Assembly: GCA_023249405.1 (NCBI GenBank)
Contig: JAHFCR010000022.1
Location: 1 to 42,016 of the forward strand
DNA from: Peptococcaceae bacterium
GTDB taxonomy: Bacteria; Bacillota; DSM-12270; Thermacetogeniales; Thermacetogeniaceae
Length of the DNA: 42,016 nucleotides
Reading direction: 5' to 3'
This document shows positions 24,261-33,370 of the stretch, piece by piece. How positions within the stretch are numbered: the stretch's first letter is position 1; every line of letters starts with the position of its first letter. Both the position numbers and the translations under genes were made by a program. Below the pieces are notes generated by a model, which worked only from the letters and a program-made list of their open reading frames with translations, searched no databases and was not told the origin of the DNA.

Positions 24261-24407
24261 TCAGCCTGTCCTCCTGTGCGGTATTAGCTCACAGCCATCT
24301 CCATCCAGGGAGCATAGCCATATCACCAGGTCCGTAACGTCATGAGGCATCAGGTTCTCGTGTGCTTGCATCTTCCCGCAGCACTCTATGATGCCATGGT
24401 TTAGCAT
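24261..24407 (-). CDS. Possible 48-residue small protein
   Basis: ATG 24407 overlaps the stop of the RND relic (ATGCTAA), and the frame runs to TGA 24261-24263. The product MLNHGIIECCGKMQAHENLM continues with PHDVTDLVIWLC. It is Cys/His-rich with a coding-like composition. The only ribosome-like site, GGAGA, is about 13 bases away. It may be a true small gene coupled to the lost pump, or the remnant of a larger one. No family recognised. Confidence 0.3.
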   Translation of the reverse strand: MLNHGIIECCGKMQAHENLMPHDVTDLVIWLCSLDGDGCELIPHRRTG

Positions 24408-24578
24408 TCATTATTGATTATCTCCGCATCCGACCCGACCTTAAACCAGGCTGCATACATGGTGGGCAAGACCAGCAGCGTTAAAACCGTTGCCGCCAAA
24501 AGTCCTCCGGCAATAGCGATGGCCATGGGGCCCCACAGGGAATCCGTGACTAAGGGCATCATCCCCAGAATGGCAGAC
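24401..24578 (-). pseudogene. RND efflux pump (AcrB/HAE1 type), C-terminal remnant
   Basis: On the minus strand the frame reads ILGMMPLVTDSLWGPMAIAI, then AGGLLAATVLTLLVLPTMYA, the last two membrane helices of an RND pump, ending at TAA 24401-24403. The other thousand or so residues are gone. It is joined directly to the end of a membrane-fusion-protein fragment, showing one large deletion. Confidence 0.85.
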
Positions 24579-24845
24579 CCGTTCCGACCTGAGCCTGATT
24601 GCCGTCGAAGCTGACAATTTTAATATTTCTCAGGTGCGCCCTATCGCCTTGGACAACCCACACCGATGGTGTATCCCCTGTCTGATAGATGGCGGTCAGG
24701 GAGATTTCCGCCACCCGCTGCTGCCCCCCGAGACCGCTCACCATCACCGTGGATGTCATTCCCAATTCAGTCCCGGCGGCGGGTTTGACAAGCTGATGCG
24801 CACCTTGAAGGTGTTGGCGACGGGATCGGCAGATGACGCCATCTA
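24575..24845 (-). pseudogene. RND membrane-fusion protein, C-terminal remnant
   Basis: Minus-strand fragment: DPVANTFKVRISLSNPPPG in one frame and, after a frameshift, ELGMTSTVMVSGL, RVAEISLTAIYQTGDTPSVW and LRNIKIVSFDGNQAQV. This is the beta-barrel and membrane-proximal part of an HlyD/AcrA-type adaptor. The 5' part is replaced by the TetR relic in the opposite orientation. Confidence 0.85.
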
Positions 24846-25280
24846 CCTGTATTTTAAAAGCAAGGAGGACCTGGTTGAAAATGTATTGGATTCCTTCCTC
24901 TCCGATACTCTCTTGAGGGTTGACCAATTTGCCAATCAGCCCAATCTGTTAGATAACTTTTCCAGGACCGTTAACACCATTTTGCACGAAGGCTCCTTTC
25001 TTCTGAATATCCAATCCTTAAAAGATATACAAACCTATTATCCGGAAATATGGAAAAGATGGGATGATTATCATCTTTAGCTGATAGCATCCGTTCTGAG
25101 CGTTATTCTTAACACAACAAAGAAAAGGTGGGTCATGGAAATGGACCCGGCTTGATCAAAGAGGCGATCCTGGCCATTGACCGCCGCTTTATATCACCTG
25201 AATTCGCCTTGGAAATGGGCCTTAGCATGGAAGAAGTGGCATTAAACTTTGCAAAATTAGTTATCTATCCTTATCTCTGA
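24830..25280 (+). pseudogene. TetR-family regulator remnant
   Basis: IYLYFKSKEDLVENVLDSFL is the end of the TetR helix-turn-helix and start of helix 4. The frame stops at 25078-25080. After a gap, a second frame reads LIKEAILAIDRRFISPEFAL, then MGLSMEEVALNFAKL, ending TGA 25278-25280. The DNA-binding N-terminus is missing. It was presumably the divergent repressor of the deleted RND efflux operon. Confidence 0.75.
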
Positions 25281-25430
25281 AATTCGTTGCTCCACCAAGG
25301 CGCCGATTCCTGCTCATGAGGCTAGCAAGCTGCTTCATTCGCCAACCGGGGCGGTACTCGGTTGACAAAGTCCCCTGCTGTTTTATACTGACCTTAGAGT
25401 CGATAATAATCCAGGCCGGAGGTAGTGATA

Positions 25431-25979
25431 ATGCGGGCGATCGGTTTTGTGGGAAGTCCGAGAGAGAATGGCAATACCGCTGCATTAGTCAGGCAGATCC
25501 TTGCAGGCGCGGCTTCATCAGGAGCAGACACCCGGGTGTTTTTCCTGAACAACTTGAATATCAGGGGCTGCCAGGCGTGCATGTACTGTAAATCGCACGA
25601 CGGTTGCAGGCAACAGGATGACATGCTCCAGTTGATCGAAGAGATCAAAAAGGCCGACCGTCTTGTGATCGGTTCCCCGATCTATATAGGAAATATAACC
25701 GGACAGACAAAGGTATTTCTGGATCGCTTTTACGTCTTCGGCACAGGCCCCAATCTGCCCAGCAAGATGCCCGCCGGCAAGAAAGCGGCCCTGGCCTTCT
25801 CTCAGGGTAATCCTTTTGAGAACGCCTTCAGCCCGTACGTCGAACCCATTTCCCGCTTCCTGGGCATGCTGGGAGTGGAAACTACCGGCTCACTATTCGC
25901 GGCCGGCGTCCCCAAGGCTGAGGATGACAATGTTCTGATGCAAAAAGCTTTTCAAATCGGGGTCGATCTGGTCAAATAG
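25431..25979 (+). CDS. Iron-sulfur flavoprotein (NADPH-dependent FMN reductase fold)
   Basis: 182-residue flavodoxin-fold protein. The phosphate loop for FMN is GSPRENGNTAALV (9-21). The compact C47-x2-C50-x2-C53-x5-C59 motif, CQACMYCKSHDGC, is the [4Fe-4S] signature of archaeal/clostridial iron-sulfur flavoproteins. IGSPIYIGNITGQTKVFLDR is the second flavin-contact segment. ATG 25431 follows GGAGGT by seven bases; GTG 25425 is too close to that site. Such proteins transfer electrons from ferredoxin to O2, peroxide or other acceptors; the partner is unknown here. Confidence 0.9.
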   Translation: MRAIGFVGSPRENGNTAALVRQILAGAASSGADTRVFFLNNLNIRGCQACMYCKSHDGCRQQDDMLQLIEEIKKADRLVIGSPIYIGNITGQTKVFLDRFYVFGTGPNLPSKMPAGKKAALAFSQGNPFENAFSPYVEPISRFLGMLGVETTGSLFAAGVPKAEDDNVLMQKAFQIGVDLVK

Positions 25980-25991
25980 GCGCTACGCTAT

Positions 25992-26471
25992 TTACTCTTT
26001 CCAGCCGGTGCACCCTTCCAATTTCAGCAGCCTGGCCTTGGTCTCCAGACCGCCGCCGTAGCCCACCAGCCTGCCGTTTGTTCCAATAATGCGATGGCAG
26101 GGAATAATGATGCAGATCGGGTTGCTATGGTTGGCCATGCCTACGGCGCGAGCGCCCCGGGGACTGCCCACATCTTTGGCGACATCCCCATAGCTGACAG
26201 TTTGGCCGTAGGGTACTTTGCATAAACTCTGCCATACTTTTTGCTGGAATGGGGTGCCCTCAGGCGCCAGGGGCAGATCAAATTCTTGCAGCTCTCCAGT
26301 AAAATAGCGCTCCAACTGCCTTCTGGCTTCTTGCAACAGCGAGGTCTCCCGCACCTCCGCCGCGGCATAACCCGGCAACTCATGCTCAAAGCACACGGCA
26401 ATGAGAGCGCCGTCTTTCTCGACCAGACCCAGCTTGCCAACAGGAGAATCGTAGATAATTTTTGCGCTCAT
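25992..26471 (-). CDS. ogt: Methylated-DNA--protein-cysteine methyltransferase
   Basis: 159-residue suicide DNA-repair protein removing alkyl groups from O6 of guanine. The active-site IIIPCHRIIG has Cys125 as acceptor. GTPFQQKVWQSLCKVPYGQT, SYGDVAKDVGSPRGARAVG and LVGYGGGLETKARLL complete the Ogt/MGMT signature, and the N-terminal ferredoxin-like domain is present. ATG 26471 has GGAGG upstream; ATG 26486 lies in that site. Converges on the iron-sulfur flavoprotein gene with only 12 bases between. Confidence 0.95.
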   Translation of the reverse strand: MSAKIIYDSPVGKLGLVEKDGALIAVCFEHELPGYAAAEVRETSLLQEARRQLERYFTGELQEFDLPLAPEGTPFQQKVWQSLCKVPYGQTVSYGDVAKDVGSPRGARAVGMANHSNPICIIIPCHRIIGTNGRLVGYGGGLETKARLLKLEGCTGWKE

Positions 26472-26712
26472 GGGGCGCCTCCTCATCTAGATAGTTGAAT
26501 TTCTGTTGCGTCTTCAAAGGAAATAGGCCACGCTCATCGAATGTAAGGGTAACTTCATCTTCCTCTTTCTGCTCGGAATTGGTCGGGTTTAGTCACCTTA
26601 TTAATTCGGTGAAATAGGAGTGAAGCCTTTATTTTAGGTCTTAAAATCTTGAATCAATTAGGATTTCGCATATGAAATCACTCGGAAAGGGATCTTCAAA
26701 ATATCCGGACAG

Positions 26713-27888
26713 ATGACCCGAGATCAGAATCGCAGAATTCCGTTAAGTAAATCTTTAGTCCTGATCATGGCGATAGCAGGCGGAATAACCGTCGCCAATT
26801 TATACTATATTCAGCCTTTACTGGCGGAAATAGCCCGGTCTTTTCACGTGACCCAGGTGAATGTCGGCTTTGCGGCAACGCTCACGCAGATCGGCTATGC
26901 CCTGGGCATGCTGATCATCTTGCCCCTGGCGGATATCAGGGAAAAGCGGCTTCTGATTCTGATCATGCTCTGCTGCTCGGCCTGCTCGCTGCTGCTAATG
27001 GCCTCTTCCTACAGCATAGTACTCCTGTCCATCGCCTCTTTCGCGGTCGGTTTCACCTCCGTGGTGCCCCAGCTGCTCGTTCCCCTGGCGGCGCAATTGG
27101 CCGATCCCCGGGAGAGGGGCCGGATCATCGGGACCGTCATGAGCGGGCTGCTGATCGGGATACTGGTCTCCCGTACCTTCAGCGGATTTGTGGGACAGTA
27201 TTTCGGATGGCAAGCCGTGTATCTGATTGCGGCCGTTCTGATGATTCTGCTGGCGATTGCCTTAAAAAGATATCTGCCGTTGTGCCCGCCAAGCTCCCAG
27301 ATGAGATACGCCGAACTGTTCAAATCCATGGGGTCTCTGGTAAGAGCGCTTCCGGTGCTGCGGGAGGCATCCGTGAACGGCGCCATGATGTTCGGGGCCT
27401 TCAGCGCCTTCTGGACGTCGCTCTCTTTTCTTCTGGCCAGTCCCCATTATCACCTGGGGGCAGATGTGGCCGGTTTATTCGGGCTGGTAGGCGTTGCCGG
27501 CGCATCAGCCGCCCCTATCGTAGGAAGAATAGCGGATAGAAGAAGCCCGAAGCTCACCGTCGGGATCGGCATGATCGTTGTCATACTGTCCTATCTCTGT
27601 TTTTTGGCCTTTGGATTTACATTATGGGGACTGATTACCGGCGTCATCTTGCTCGATTTGGGGGTCCAGTCCTGTCAGATCTCCAATCAGGCCAGAATCC
27701 ATGCTATAAGCGACGAGGCCCGCAATCGCATCAATACTGTGTACATGGTGGCATATTTTATGGGCGGGGCGATGGGCTCTTTTCTGGGCTCATATAGCTA
27801 TGCCCATTTTGGGTGGTACGGAGTTTGCGCTGTCGGACTCTTAACCCAGTTGGTTGCCGTCGTGGTCCATACGACAGGCACAAAATGA
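26713..27888 (+). CDS. MFS exporter, YnfM/AraJ-like
   Basis: 391-residue major facilitator with about 12 membrane spans. GGITVANLYYIQPLLAEIAR at the start, the A-motif loop LADIREKRLL and the repeat-two motif IADRRSPKLT fit the YnfM/arabinose-efflux-permease-like group of small-molecule exporters. ATG 26713 has only a weak GGAAAGGGA site about 20 bases up. Followed by an Old Yellow Enzyme gene on the same strand, 102 bases away. Substrate unknown. Confidence 0.88.
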   Translation: MTRDQNRRIPLSKSLVLIMAIAGGITVANLYYIQPLLAEIARSFHVTQVNVGFAATLTQIGYALGMLIILPLADIREKRLLILIMLCCSACSLLLMASSYSIVLLSIASFAVGFTSVVPQLLVPLAAQLADPRERGRIIGTVMSGLLIGILVSRTFSGFVGQYFGWQAVYLIAAVLMILLAIALKRYLPLCPPSSQMRYAELFKSMGSLVRALPVLREASVNGAMMFGAFSAFWTSLSFLLASPHYHLGADVAGLFGLVGVAGASAAPIVGRIADRRSPKLTVGIGMIVVILSYLCFLAFGFTLWGLITGVILLDLGVQSCQISNQARIHAISDEARNRINTVYMVAYFMGGAMGSFLGSYSYAHFGWYGVCAVGLLTQLVAVVVHTTGTK

Positions 27889-27990
27889 AGTTCTCCATTG
27901 TTATAGGCGGTATATAGCTAGAATAAAATCAAAACTTTTTAATGCGCGGGTCGCCAAGAATGTAAAAATAATTCGCCGAGGAGGAATACG

Positions 27991-28995
27991 ATGTTATATT
28001 TGCAGGAACCGCTTACATCCGGCAAGCTGGCATTAAAGAACAGGCTGGTCATGCCGCCCATGGCAACGGCAAAAGCAGAGGCGGACGGAAGAGCCAATCA
28101 AGATTTGATCAGCTATTATGATGAAAAGTCCAAGGGCGGGTACCTCTCCCTCGTGATCATCGAACACAGCTATGTCTCCCGACAGGGCAAGGCCAGGTAC
28201 AGGCAGCTTTCCATTGCCGAAGACAGCCTGGTGGATGATCTGAAAAAGCTGGCTGATACAATCCACGGCAACGGCCCCAAAACAGTCATGCAGATCAACC
28301 ACGCCGGAAGTGCGGCTGAAAGGGAAGTAACAGGCTCAGATCCGGTGGGGCCCTCTCCCGTGGTCAACCCCTCGAAAGACAATTCAGCAACACCCAGGGA
28401 ATTGGGTAAAACGGAGATCGAGACGATTGTCGATGATTTTAAAAAAGCGGCGATCAGGGTAAAAAATGCCGGCTTTGACGGGGTGGAAATCCATTCCGCC
28501 CATGGCTATCTGCTCAATCAGTTTTTATCACCAATTACCAACCAGAGAACCGATGAATACGGCGGAGATGTTGCAGGCAGAATTCGCATCCACCTCGAAA
28601 TTATCAGGTCCGTGCGTCAAGCGGTCGGCGAAGAGTTTCCCATCCTGTTGCGCTTGGGCGCTGCAGATTTCATGGAGGGCGGCCTGACGATCGAAGACAG
28701 CAAAGCTGCCGCGCAGGCGTTTGAAAAGGCCGGCATCGACATGCTGGATATCTCGGGAGGGATGTGCCGGTACACGATTCCGGGCGTCAACGAGCCGGGC
28801 TATTTTTCGCCGCTATCCAAGGCTATTAAGGAAGTCGTGTCCGTTCCGGTCATCGTAACCGGAGGGATCGCCAAGGCGGATGAGGCGGAGGCCGTTCTCC
28901 GCCAGAAAAGAGCGGACTTAATCGGTGTGGGCAGGGCTATCTTAAAGGACTCCGATTGGGCAAAGAACGCCATGGATTATCTGAAAGATCAATAG
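27991..28995 (+). CDS. Old Yellow Enzyme family NADH:flavin oxidoreductase
   Basis: 334-residue TIM-barrel FMN oxidoreductase. Visible: substrate/FMN segments KNRLVMPPMAT, MQINHAGSAAE, FDGVEIHSAHGYLLNQFLSP with NQRTDEYGG, LRLGAADFMEGG, and the FMN phosphate site TGGIAKADEAE and GVGRAIL. It reduces activated C=C bonds with NAD(P)H. There is no C-terminal Fe-S/FAD extension as in 2,4-dienoyl-CoA reductase. ATG 27991 has GAGGAGG upstream at good spacing. A second, distinct member occurs at 35479-36459. Confidence 0.93.
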   Translation: MLYLQEPLTSGKLALKNRLVMPPMATAKAEADGRANQDLISYYDEKSKGGYLSLVIIEHSYVSRQGKARYRQLSIAEDSLVDDLKKLADTIHGNGPKTVMQINHAGSAAEREVTGSDPVGPSPVVNPSKDNSATPRELGKTEIETIVDDFKKAAIRVKNAGFDGVEIHSAHGYLLNQFLSPITNQRTDEYGGDVAGRIRIHLEIIRSVRQAVGEEFPILLRLGAADFMEGGLTIEDSKAAAQAFEKAGIDMLDISGGMCRYTIPGVNEPGYFSPLSKAIKEVVSVPVIVTGGIAKADEAEAVLRQKRADLIGVGRAILKDSDWAKNAMDYLKDQ

Positions 28996-29148
28996 AAGCC
29001 GGGTCCATTAGGTCCAGCAGATCCAGTTCCACGTTTTCCAGCGCCAGTTCCTCCCGGCCAAATATGGGGGCATTGAGATCCTTGTCAGGCGCATGCAGCT
29101 ATGCCATTTCGGATGATACGTGCATCTTTTTTACTAAAAGAAAGGGAT

Positions 29149-29180
29149 GACACCCGCTGAACAAAGATTCAGCGGGTGTC
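29149..29180 (-). terminator. Hairpin downstream of the ABC binding-protein gene
   Basis: GACACCCGCTGAA (29149-29161) pairs perfectly with 29168-29180 around a six-base loop. On the minus strand it is followed by TCATCCCTTTCTTTT, a loose T-rich tail. It probably ends the radical SAM-importer operon and may also serve the OYE gene on the plus strand. Confidence 0.6.
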
Positions 29181-29226
29181 TTGGCAGAACAGACACTTTA
29201 TTTTGCAAATTTGATGGTTTTAGACG

Positions 29227-30300
29227 TTACAGTTGCGTACAGACTTGATTGATTTGCTGGTCTGTGATTTGCCTGTTGAAGAATAATGGATAGTAGGCTT
29301 TCATTTCTTGGGCGAGATACGCCTTCGATGCTGCGTCGTTGTTATGCAGAAGCAGGCCCTGCGTCCAGACCAGCCCCAGGATGGATTGAACGCTATCCAG
29401 ATCACCGTACTGCGGAGGAACATAGACCTTGCCCTCTTTGACCGCCGTGAGGTTCTTCCAGCGCGGGTCATTCATGATTTGTTGTTTTCCGCCCTCAGTG
29501 GCCACAATAATGATGTCAGGATTCCATGCCAAAATCTGCTCCATGGATACAGTGGCGCTTTCATTTCCGGTGTCGCTCAACTGATCGCCTAAATTGATGC
29601 CGCCCGCCATATCGATAACCGAGCCCATGATTGTATTCTTGCCCACCGTTGTCAGAACGTTTCCGAGCTTACCGGTGTAGAAAACTTTTAACTTTTTGGA
29701 ATCAGGCACTTTGGCGGTTTCCGCCTGAGCCGTTTTGAGCGTTTTATCCCAGAAATCGGCCAGCTTGTCTGCTTCCTGTCCGTTGCCGACGATCTTTCCC
29801 ACCATACGGAAGGTATCTTCATAACCGCTCAAGGGTTCCTTCCCAACGGCGACCACCGGAATTTTGGCCTGTTGTTGCAGTTTATCCACATTGATATCGC
29901 TATCGAGGGTGATGATCACATCGGGTTTTAACGAGATCACCTGTTCTGTATTCATTTTCGCAAAGAAGGTTCCTGTCACCGGCAATTTGCTTAATTTCGC
30001 GATATCGGCATCGCTGAGGTATTTGGTGCTGGTCGACTGGAGATACATCCACTGAAAAACCCAATCCACGCTGATCAGTTTATCCGGAGCCAGCCGCCAA
30101 ATAGCATAGGTGGATACGGGATGAAGACCAAGCACTCGGTTAACCTGGGCAGGCATCGTCACAGTCCTCTGGTCAAAATCCGTGATCGAGTTGCTGGAAC
30201 TGTTGGCCTTTCCAATTTTTTGACAGCCGGATAGCATCACAAGCGCCATCACAACTGCCAGACAAACAACAGAAACTTTTAATGCACGTAACTTTTGCAA
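29227..30300 (-). CDS. Fe/cobalamin-type ABC importer binding lipoprotein
   Basis: 357-residue cluster A-II (FepB/BtuF, Peripla_BP_2) binding protein. Start TTG 30300 follows GAGGAGGAGAAG. Lipoprotein signal LVMLSGC, Cys26. The mature part has RVLGLHPVSTYAIWRLAP, SLKPDVIITLDSD and EQILAWNPDIIIVAT, the two half-domains joined by a long helix. Last gene of the operon with FecCD-type permease, FecE-type ATPase, radical SAM enzyme and DFVTNSSS protein. Iron chelates, cobalamin, heme or molybdate are all possible ligands. Confidence 0.92.
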   Translation of the reverse strand: MQKLRALKVSVVCLAVVMALVMLSGCQKIGKANSSSNSITDFDQRTVTMPAQVNRVLGLHPVSTYAIWRLAPDKLISVDWVFQWMYLQSTSTKYLSDADIAKLSKLPVTGTFFAKMNTEQVISLKPDVIITLDSDINVDKLQQQAKIPVVAVGKEPLSGYEDTFRMVGKIVGNGQEADKLADFWDKTLKTAQAETAKVPDSKKLKVFYTGKLGNVLTTVGKNTIMGSVIDMAGGINLGDQLSDTGNESATVSMEQILAWNPDIIIVATEGGKQQIMNDPRWKNLTAVKEGKVYVPPQYGDLDSVQSILGLVWTQGLLLHNNDAASKAYLAQEMKAYYPLFFNRQITDQQINQVCTQL

Positions 30301-30431
30301 CGCTTCTCCTCCTCATTTTTGGTATTGCCATAGTCGGGTTTTACAGACACTGCTTTTGAATACTCATCTCCTTCCGGTTAATAACGCATGAGTGATCCCC
30401 AAAAATTTCACGATCCGGATCAATTGGCTGT

Positions 30432-31214
30432 TCAGGTAGTGCGGGGCACGCATACCTTGAAGGGACGCTCGCCATCGACATCGGCATTGACAACCCTGAT
30501 GCCGACGCCGTAAAGATCCCGCAGGCTAGCTTCGGTCACTGTCTCATCCGGCAATCCCTGACTGTACACGCACCCGTCTTTCAGCATCAGTACCCTGGTG
30601 GAATACAGGAAGGCATGATCCGGAAAGTGTGAGGCCATTACTATGGCCAGGTCCATCTTTGCCAGTTGTCTCACTTTGCTCAACACCAGTAGCTGGTTGC
30701 CAAAATCCAGACTGGCGGTGGGTTCGTCCATCACCAGGAACCGGGGCTGCTGGGCCAGAGCCCTGGCAATCAGCACCAGTTGTTTTTCACCGCCGCTGAT
30801 TTCGGTGTAGACCCTGTCAGCCAGATATTCGATATGCAGCATGGACATAGCATTCCTGGCTATGGCCAGATCCTGGGATGATGGCGAGGCGAGAGGCCCC
30901 AGATAAGCAGTCCGGCCCATAACCACGACATCCAGTACTTGAAACGGTACGGTGGAGTGCTGGGCCTGCGGGATGTAGCCTATCAGCCTGGCAATCTGCG
31001 CCCGCGGCCAGTTGCGAATGTCGGCGCCGTCGATCAGCACCCGGCCCGTCTGCAGCCTCAACAACCCGAGTATGGCCTTGAACAGAGTGGTCTTCCCCGC
31101 GCCGTTGGGAGCCAACAGGCAGAGCACCTCTCCGGACTGCAGCGTGAGTGAGATGTCCCTGAGCACGGTTCTACCGCCGTAGCCGCAGGATACTCCCTTT
31201 AGCTCCAATTTCAT
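30432..31214 (-). CDS. Fe/cobalamin-type ABC importer ATPase (FecE/BtuD type)
   Basis: 260-residue ATPase: Walker A APNGAGKTT, Q-loop YIPQAQ, signature ISGGEKQLVLIARALAQ, Walker B FLVMDEPTASLD, and switch His in MASHFPDHA. ATG 31214 is preferred because GGAGGGG sits six bases upstream; ATG 31220 is too close to it. It overlaps the permease stop (31211) by four bases, so translation is coupled. 131 bases separate it from the binding-protein gene. Confidence 0.93.
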   Translation of the reverse strand: MKLELKGVSCGYGGRTVLRDISLTLQSGEVLCLLAPNGAGKTTLFKAILGLLRLQTGRVLIDGADIRNWPRAQIARLIGYIPQAQHSTVPFQVLDVVVMGRTAYLGPLASPSSQDLAIARNAMSMLHIEYLADRVYTEISGGEKQLVLIARALAQQPRFLVMDEPTASLDFGNQLLVLSKVRQLAKMDLAIVMASHFPDHAFLYSTRVLMLKDGCVYSQGLPDETVTEASLRDLYGVGIRVVNADVDGERPFKVCVPRTT

Positions 31215-32248
31215 TCCCATCCCCTCCCGCCTTTAAGCAACAGGTACAGGAACAGGGGCGCGCCGACAACGGCGGTGACAATACCAAGCGGCACCTCCAG
31301 GTTGGACATGGTCCTGCACAAATCGTCCACCAACAGCAAATAGGTAGCACCGAGCATAATAGAGGCCGGCAGCAACATCTTGTAATTGGGGCCTACGATC
31401 ATCCGGGCCAGGTGGGGAATGATCAGGCCTACCCAGCCAACCAGGCCACTGATGGAAACGGCTGCCGAGGTCATCAGGGTGGAACAGAAAATGACGATAT
31501 TCTGCAGCTTACGGGTGTTCAGCCCTAGCGCCGCGGCTTCCTCTTCGCCCAGAGTCAGTACATTGATACGCCACCGCAGCAGGTAGATAGGGACAGTGCC
31601 GAGAAAAATCGGTATAAAGGCGGACATGGCTGAATTGCTGTCGACTGAAGCCAGGCTGCCCATCAGCCAGAACTCGATCGCCGGCAGGACGTTGTTCGGG
31701 TCGGCCACATACTTGAGCAGGGAGGTCGCTGCGCTAAACAGCGCCCCCACAATGAAGCCCGTCAGCACCAGGGTCAGTGACTTGTCCCGGCGGATTCTGC
31801 CGCTGATGGACATCACCAGCAGCACCGCCGCCAATCCGAAACAAAAAGACACGGCTTGAATCCCGACCGTGTTCAAGGAGAAGTAGATAGCCAGCGCCGC
31901 TCCAAAACCGGCTCCGGATGAGACCCCCAGGATATCGCCCGAGATCAGCGGGTTTTTGAACATCCCCTGGTAGCTGGCCCCCGCAGCCGACAGCGCCGCC
32001 CCGACCAACATAGCCGCCAGGATGCGGGGCAGCCGCACCTGATAAATTACCGTGTCGATCGTGGGAGACCAGGTATGTTTGATCGGCAATACTTGGCTGG
32101 CCAGCGACAGCAACAGTTGGCGGATACCGACCGGGTACCTCCCCAGCGCGAACGAGACCACGAATACCAACAGCAGACAGGCAATCAAGGACAATTCGCA
32201 CCAACGAGCTCCGGTTCTGTTCTGGAATGAGCTTCCACTATGGGACAT
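31211..32248 (-). CDS. Fe/cobalamin-type ABC permease (FecCD family)
   Basis: 345-residue permease with about ten membrane spans. Family motifs: RLPRILAAMLVGAALSAAGA, MFKNPLISGDILGVSSGAGFG, GLVGWVGLIIPHLARMIVGP and LEVPLGIVTAVVGAP near the end. ATG 32248 has GGAG at good spacing; the upstream ATG 32269 lacks this. It lies 30 bases after the radical SAM gene, so both belong to one transcript. Confidence 0.94.
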   Translation of the reverse strand: MSHSGSSFQNRTGARWCELSLIACLLLVFVVSFALGRYPVGIRQLLLSLASQVLPIKHTWSPTIDTVIYQVRLPRILAAMLVGAALSAAGASYQGMFKNPLISGDILGVSSGAGFGAALAIYFSLNTVGIQAVSFCFGLAAVLLVMSISGRIRRDKSLTLVLTGFIVGALFSAATSLLKYVADPNNVLPAIEFWLMGSLASVDSNSAMSAFIPIFLGTVPIYLLRWRINVLTLGEEEAAALGLNTRKLQNIVIFCSTLMTSAAVSISGLVGWVGLIIPHLARMIVGPNYKMLLPASIMLGATYLLLVDDLCRTMSNLEVPLGIVTAVVGAPLFLYLLLKGGRGWE

Positions 32249-32278
32249 TTGTGTTTCTCCTCGAATCATCAGGGCCGA

Positions 32279-33370
32279 TTATGCTGATTGACCATGATGG
32301 AAAGGGAGCGACGATGGTTGAGTGATTAAGTCGCACAGGAACAGTTCCGGAAACAGCAGGCATCTTCCTCTGCAGTCAGAGGTTTTGCTGCAGCCGGCGC
32401 ACCCTGACTGGCCAGTAGTTCCGACCTGTTTTCTATAGTCCGACAGCTTATCGTGCCATATTTCCTCGAAACTGAACTGCCTCAGGTTGAAACTGAATTT
32501 ATCATTATTGCAGAAGGAGCATGGCATCACGTCCAGACTCTCGTTGATATAAATCGAAAAAAAGCCGCACTCGCAACTGTCTATGAGGTCGTGATCCACG
32601 TTGGTGGCTTTCAGCAAGCTCGGGACGAAACAGGCGTCAAAGCCGATCTTCAGCACCGTGGCCGGGTGTTCGACGCTAGCCAGGAATGTTTGCAGCAGAC
32701 TGGATGATCTGATGTTGTCACTCCCGTCAGCCCTGCCTGCTGGTTTGTAGGTCAGGAAGATCACAGAGTTGAATTGCCCGATGTACGCATCATACTCACC
32801 TCTCAAGACTGCAGTGGCGTGCGCAAGGGTTGTTTCCGACATTACGTAATGGATATTGGTTCTAATCCCCTCGTCCTTCAGGTATGAACCCAGGCGGGAG
32901 AGTTCCTGCAAAGGCATGCTGTCCCGGTAGGGGTCCCAAGAAATTGCTATGGCTCCGCAGTAGGCCCTGGTGGCCTCAATGTTTTTATGGTTGAAAAATT
33001 TGCCGCAGGTAGTGTAGTTGGGGACGATCCCGCGCTCCTCTCGCGTCAGTTGCAACAAGTCAGTAAACTCGGGGTGTAGGAGCGGTTCACCTCCACCGAG
33101 GGCGACCTGAAATATGCTGCCATACGCTGTGCTTGTCAACTGGTCGAGGGCGAACCGGTAATCTTGCAACGACATGCATTGGCCGTCCGGGTTGCTCGAC
33201 CGGTAACAGTACCGGCATCCGTTGGTGCAATAATTGGATATGGAGATGTCTGCCAATTCCGGCCAGGGAGCCAGATCGGGGTTGTCAGCAAAGGTATCCC
33301 CCCATCTGAAGGTGGTCCCTGTGGCAGGGTTGCCTACGAAGTTGTACCCAGGAATATGCCGTCTCAGCAT
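32279..33370 (-). CDS. Radical SAM/SPASM enzyme, putative peptide or protein modifier
   Basis: 363-residue radical SAM protein. The SAM cluster is C48-x3-C52-x2-C55 (CTNGCRYCY), with GGGEP at 92-96. A SPASM-type C-terminal region holds Cys at 266, 268, 284, 287, 324, 327, 333, 337 and 346, enough for one or two auxiliary [4Fe-4S] clusters. SPASM enzymes commonly modify ribosomal peptides (anSME, PqqE, thioether synthases). ATG 33370 overlaps the stop of the preceding DFVTNSSS gene by seven bases, so the two are made together, and that protein is the natural candidate substrate or partner. Followed by an Fe/B12-type importer. Confidence 0.88.
   Translation of the reverse strand: MLRRHIPGYNFVGNPATGTTFRWGDTFADNPDLAPWPELADISISNYCTNGCRYCYRSSNPDGQCMSLQDYRFALDQLTSTAYGSIFQVALGGGEPLLHPEFTDLLQLTREERGIVPNYTTCGKFFNHKNIEATRAYCGAIAISWDPYRDSMPLQELSRLGSYLKDEGIRTNIHYVMSETTLAHATAVLRGEYDAYIGQFNSVIFLTYKPAGRADGSDNIRSSSLLQTFLASVEHPATVLKIGFDACFVPSLLKATNVDHDLIDSCECGFFSIYINESLDVMPCSFCNNDKFSFNLRQFSFEEIWHDKLSDYRKQVGTTGQSGCAGCSKTSDCRGRCLLFPELFLCDLITQPSSLPFHHGQSA

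Noticed and set aside
26475-26600. Minus-strand frame reading EEDEVTLTFDERGLFPLKTQ before the ogt gene
   Set aside because: A coding-like fragment without start or stop of its own; too short to assign and out of frame with ogt.
28999-29104. Minus-strand frame reading LNAPIFGREELALENVELD
   Set aside because: It looks coding but has no start, runs into the OYE gene in antisense and matches no family I can name; possibly a gene fragment.
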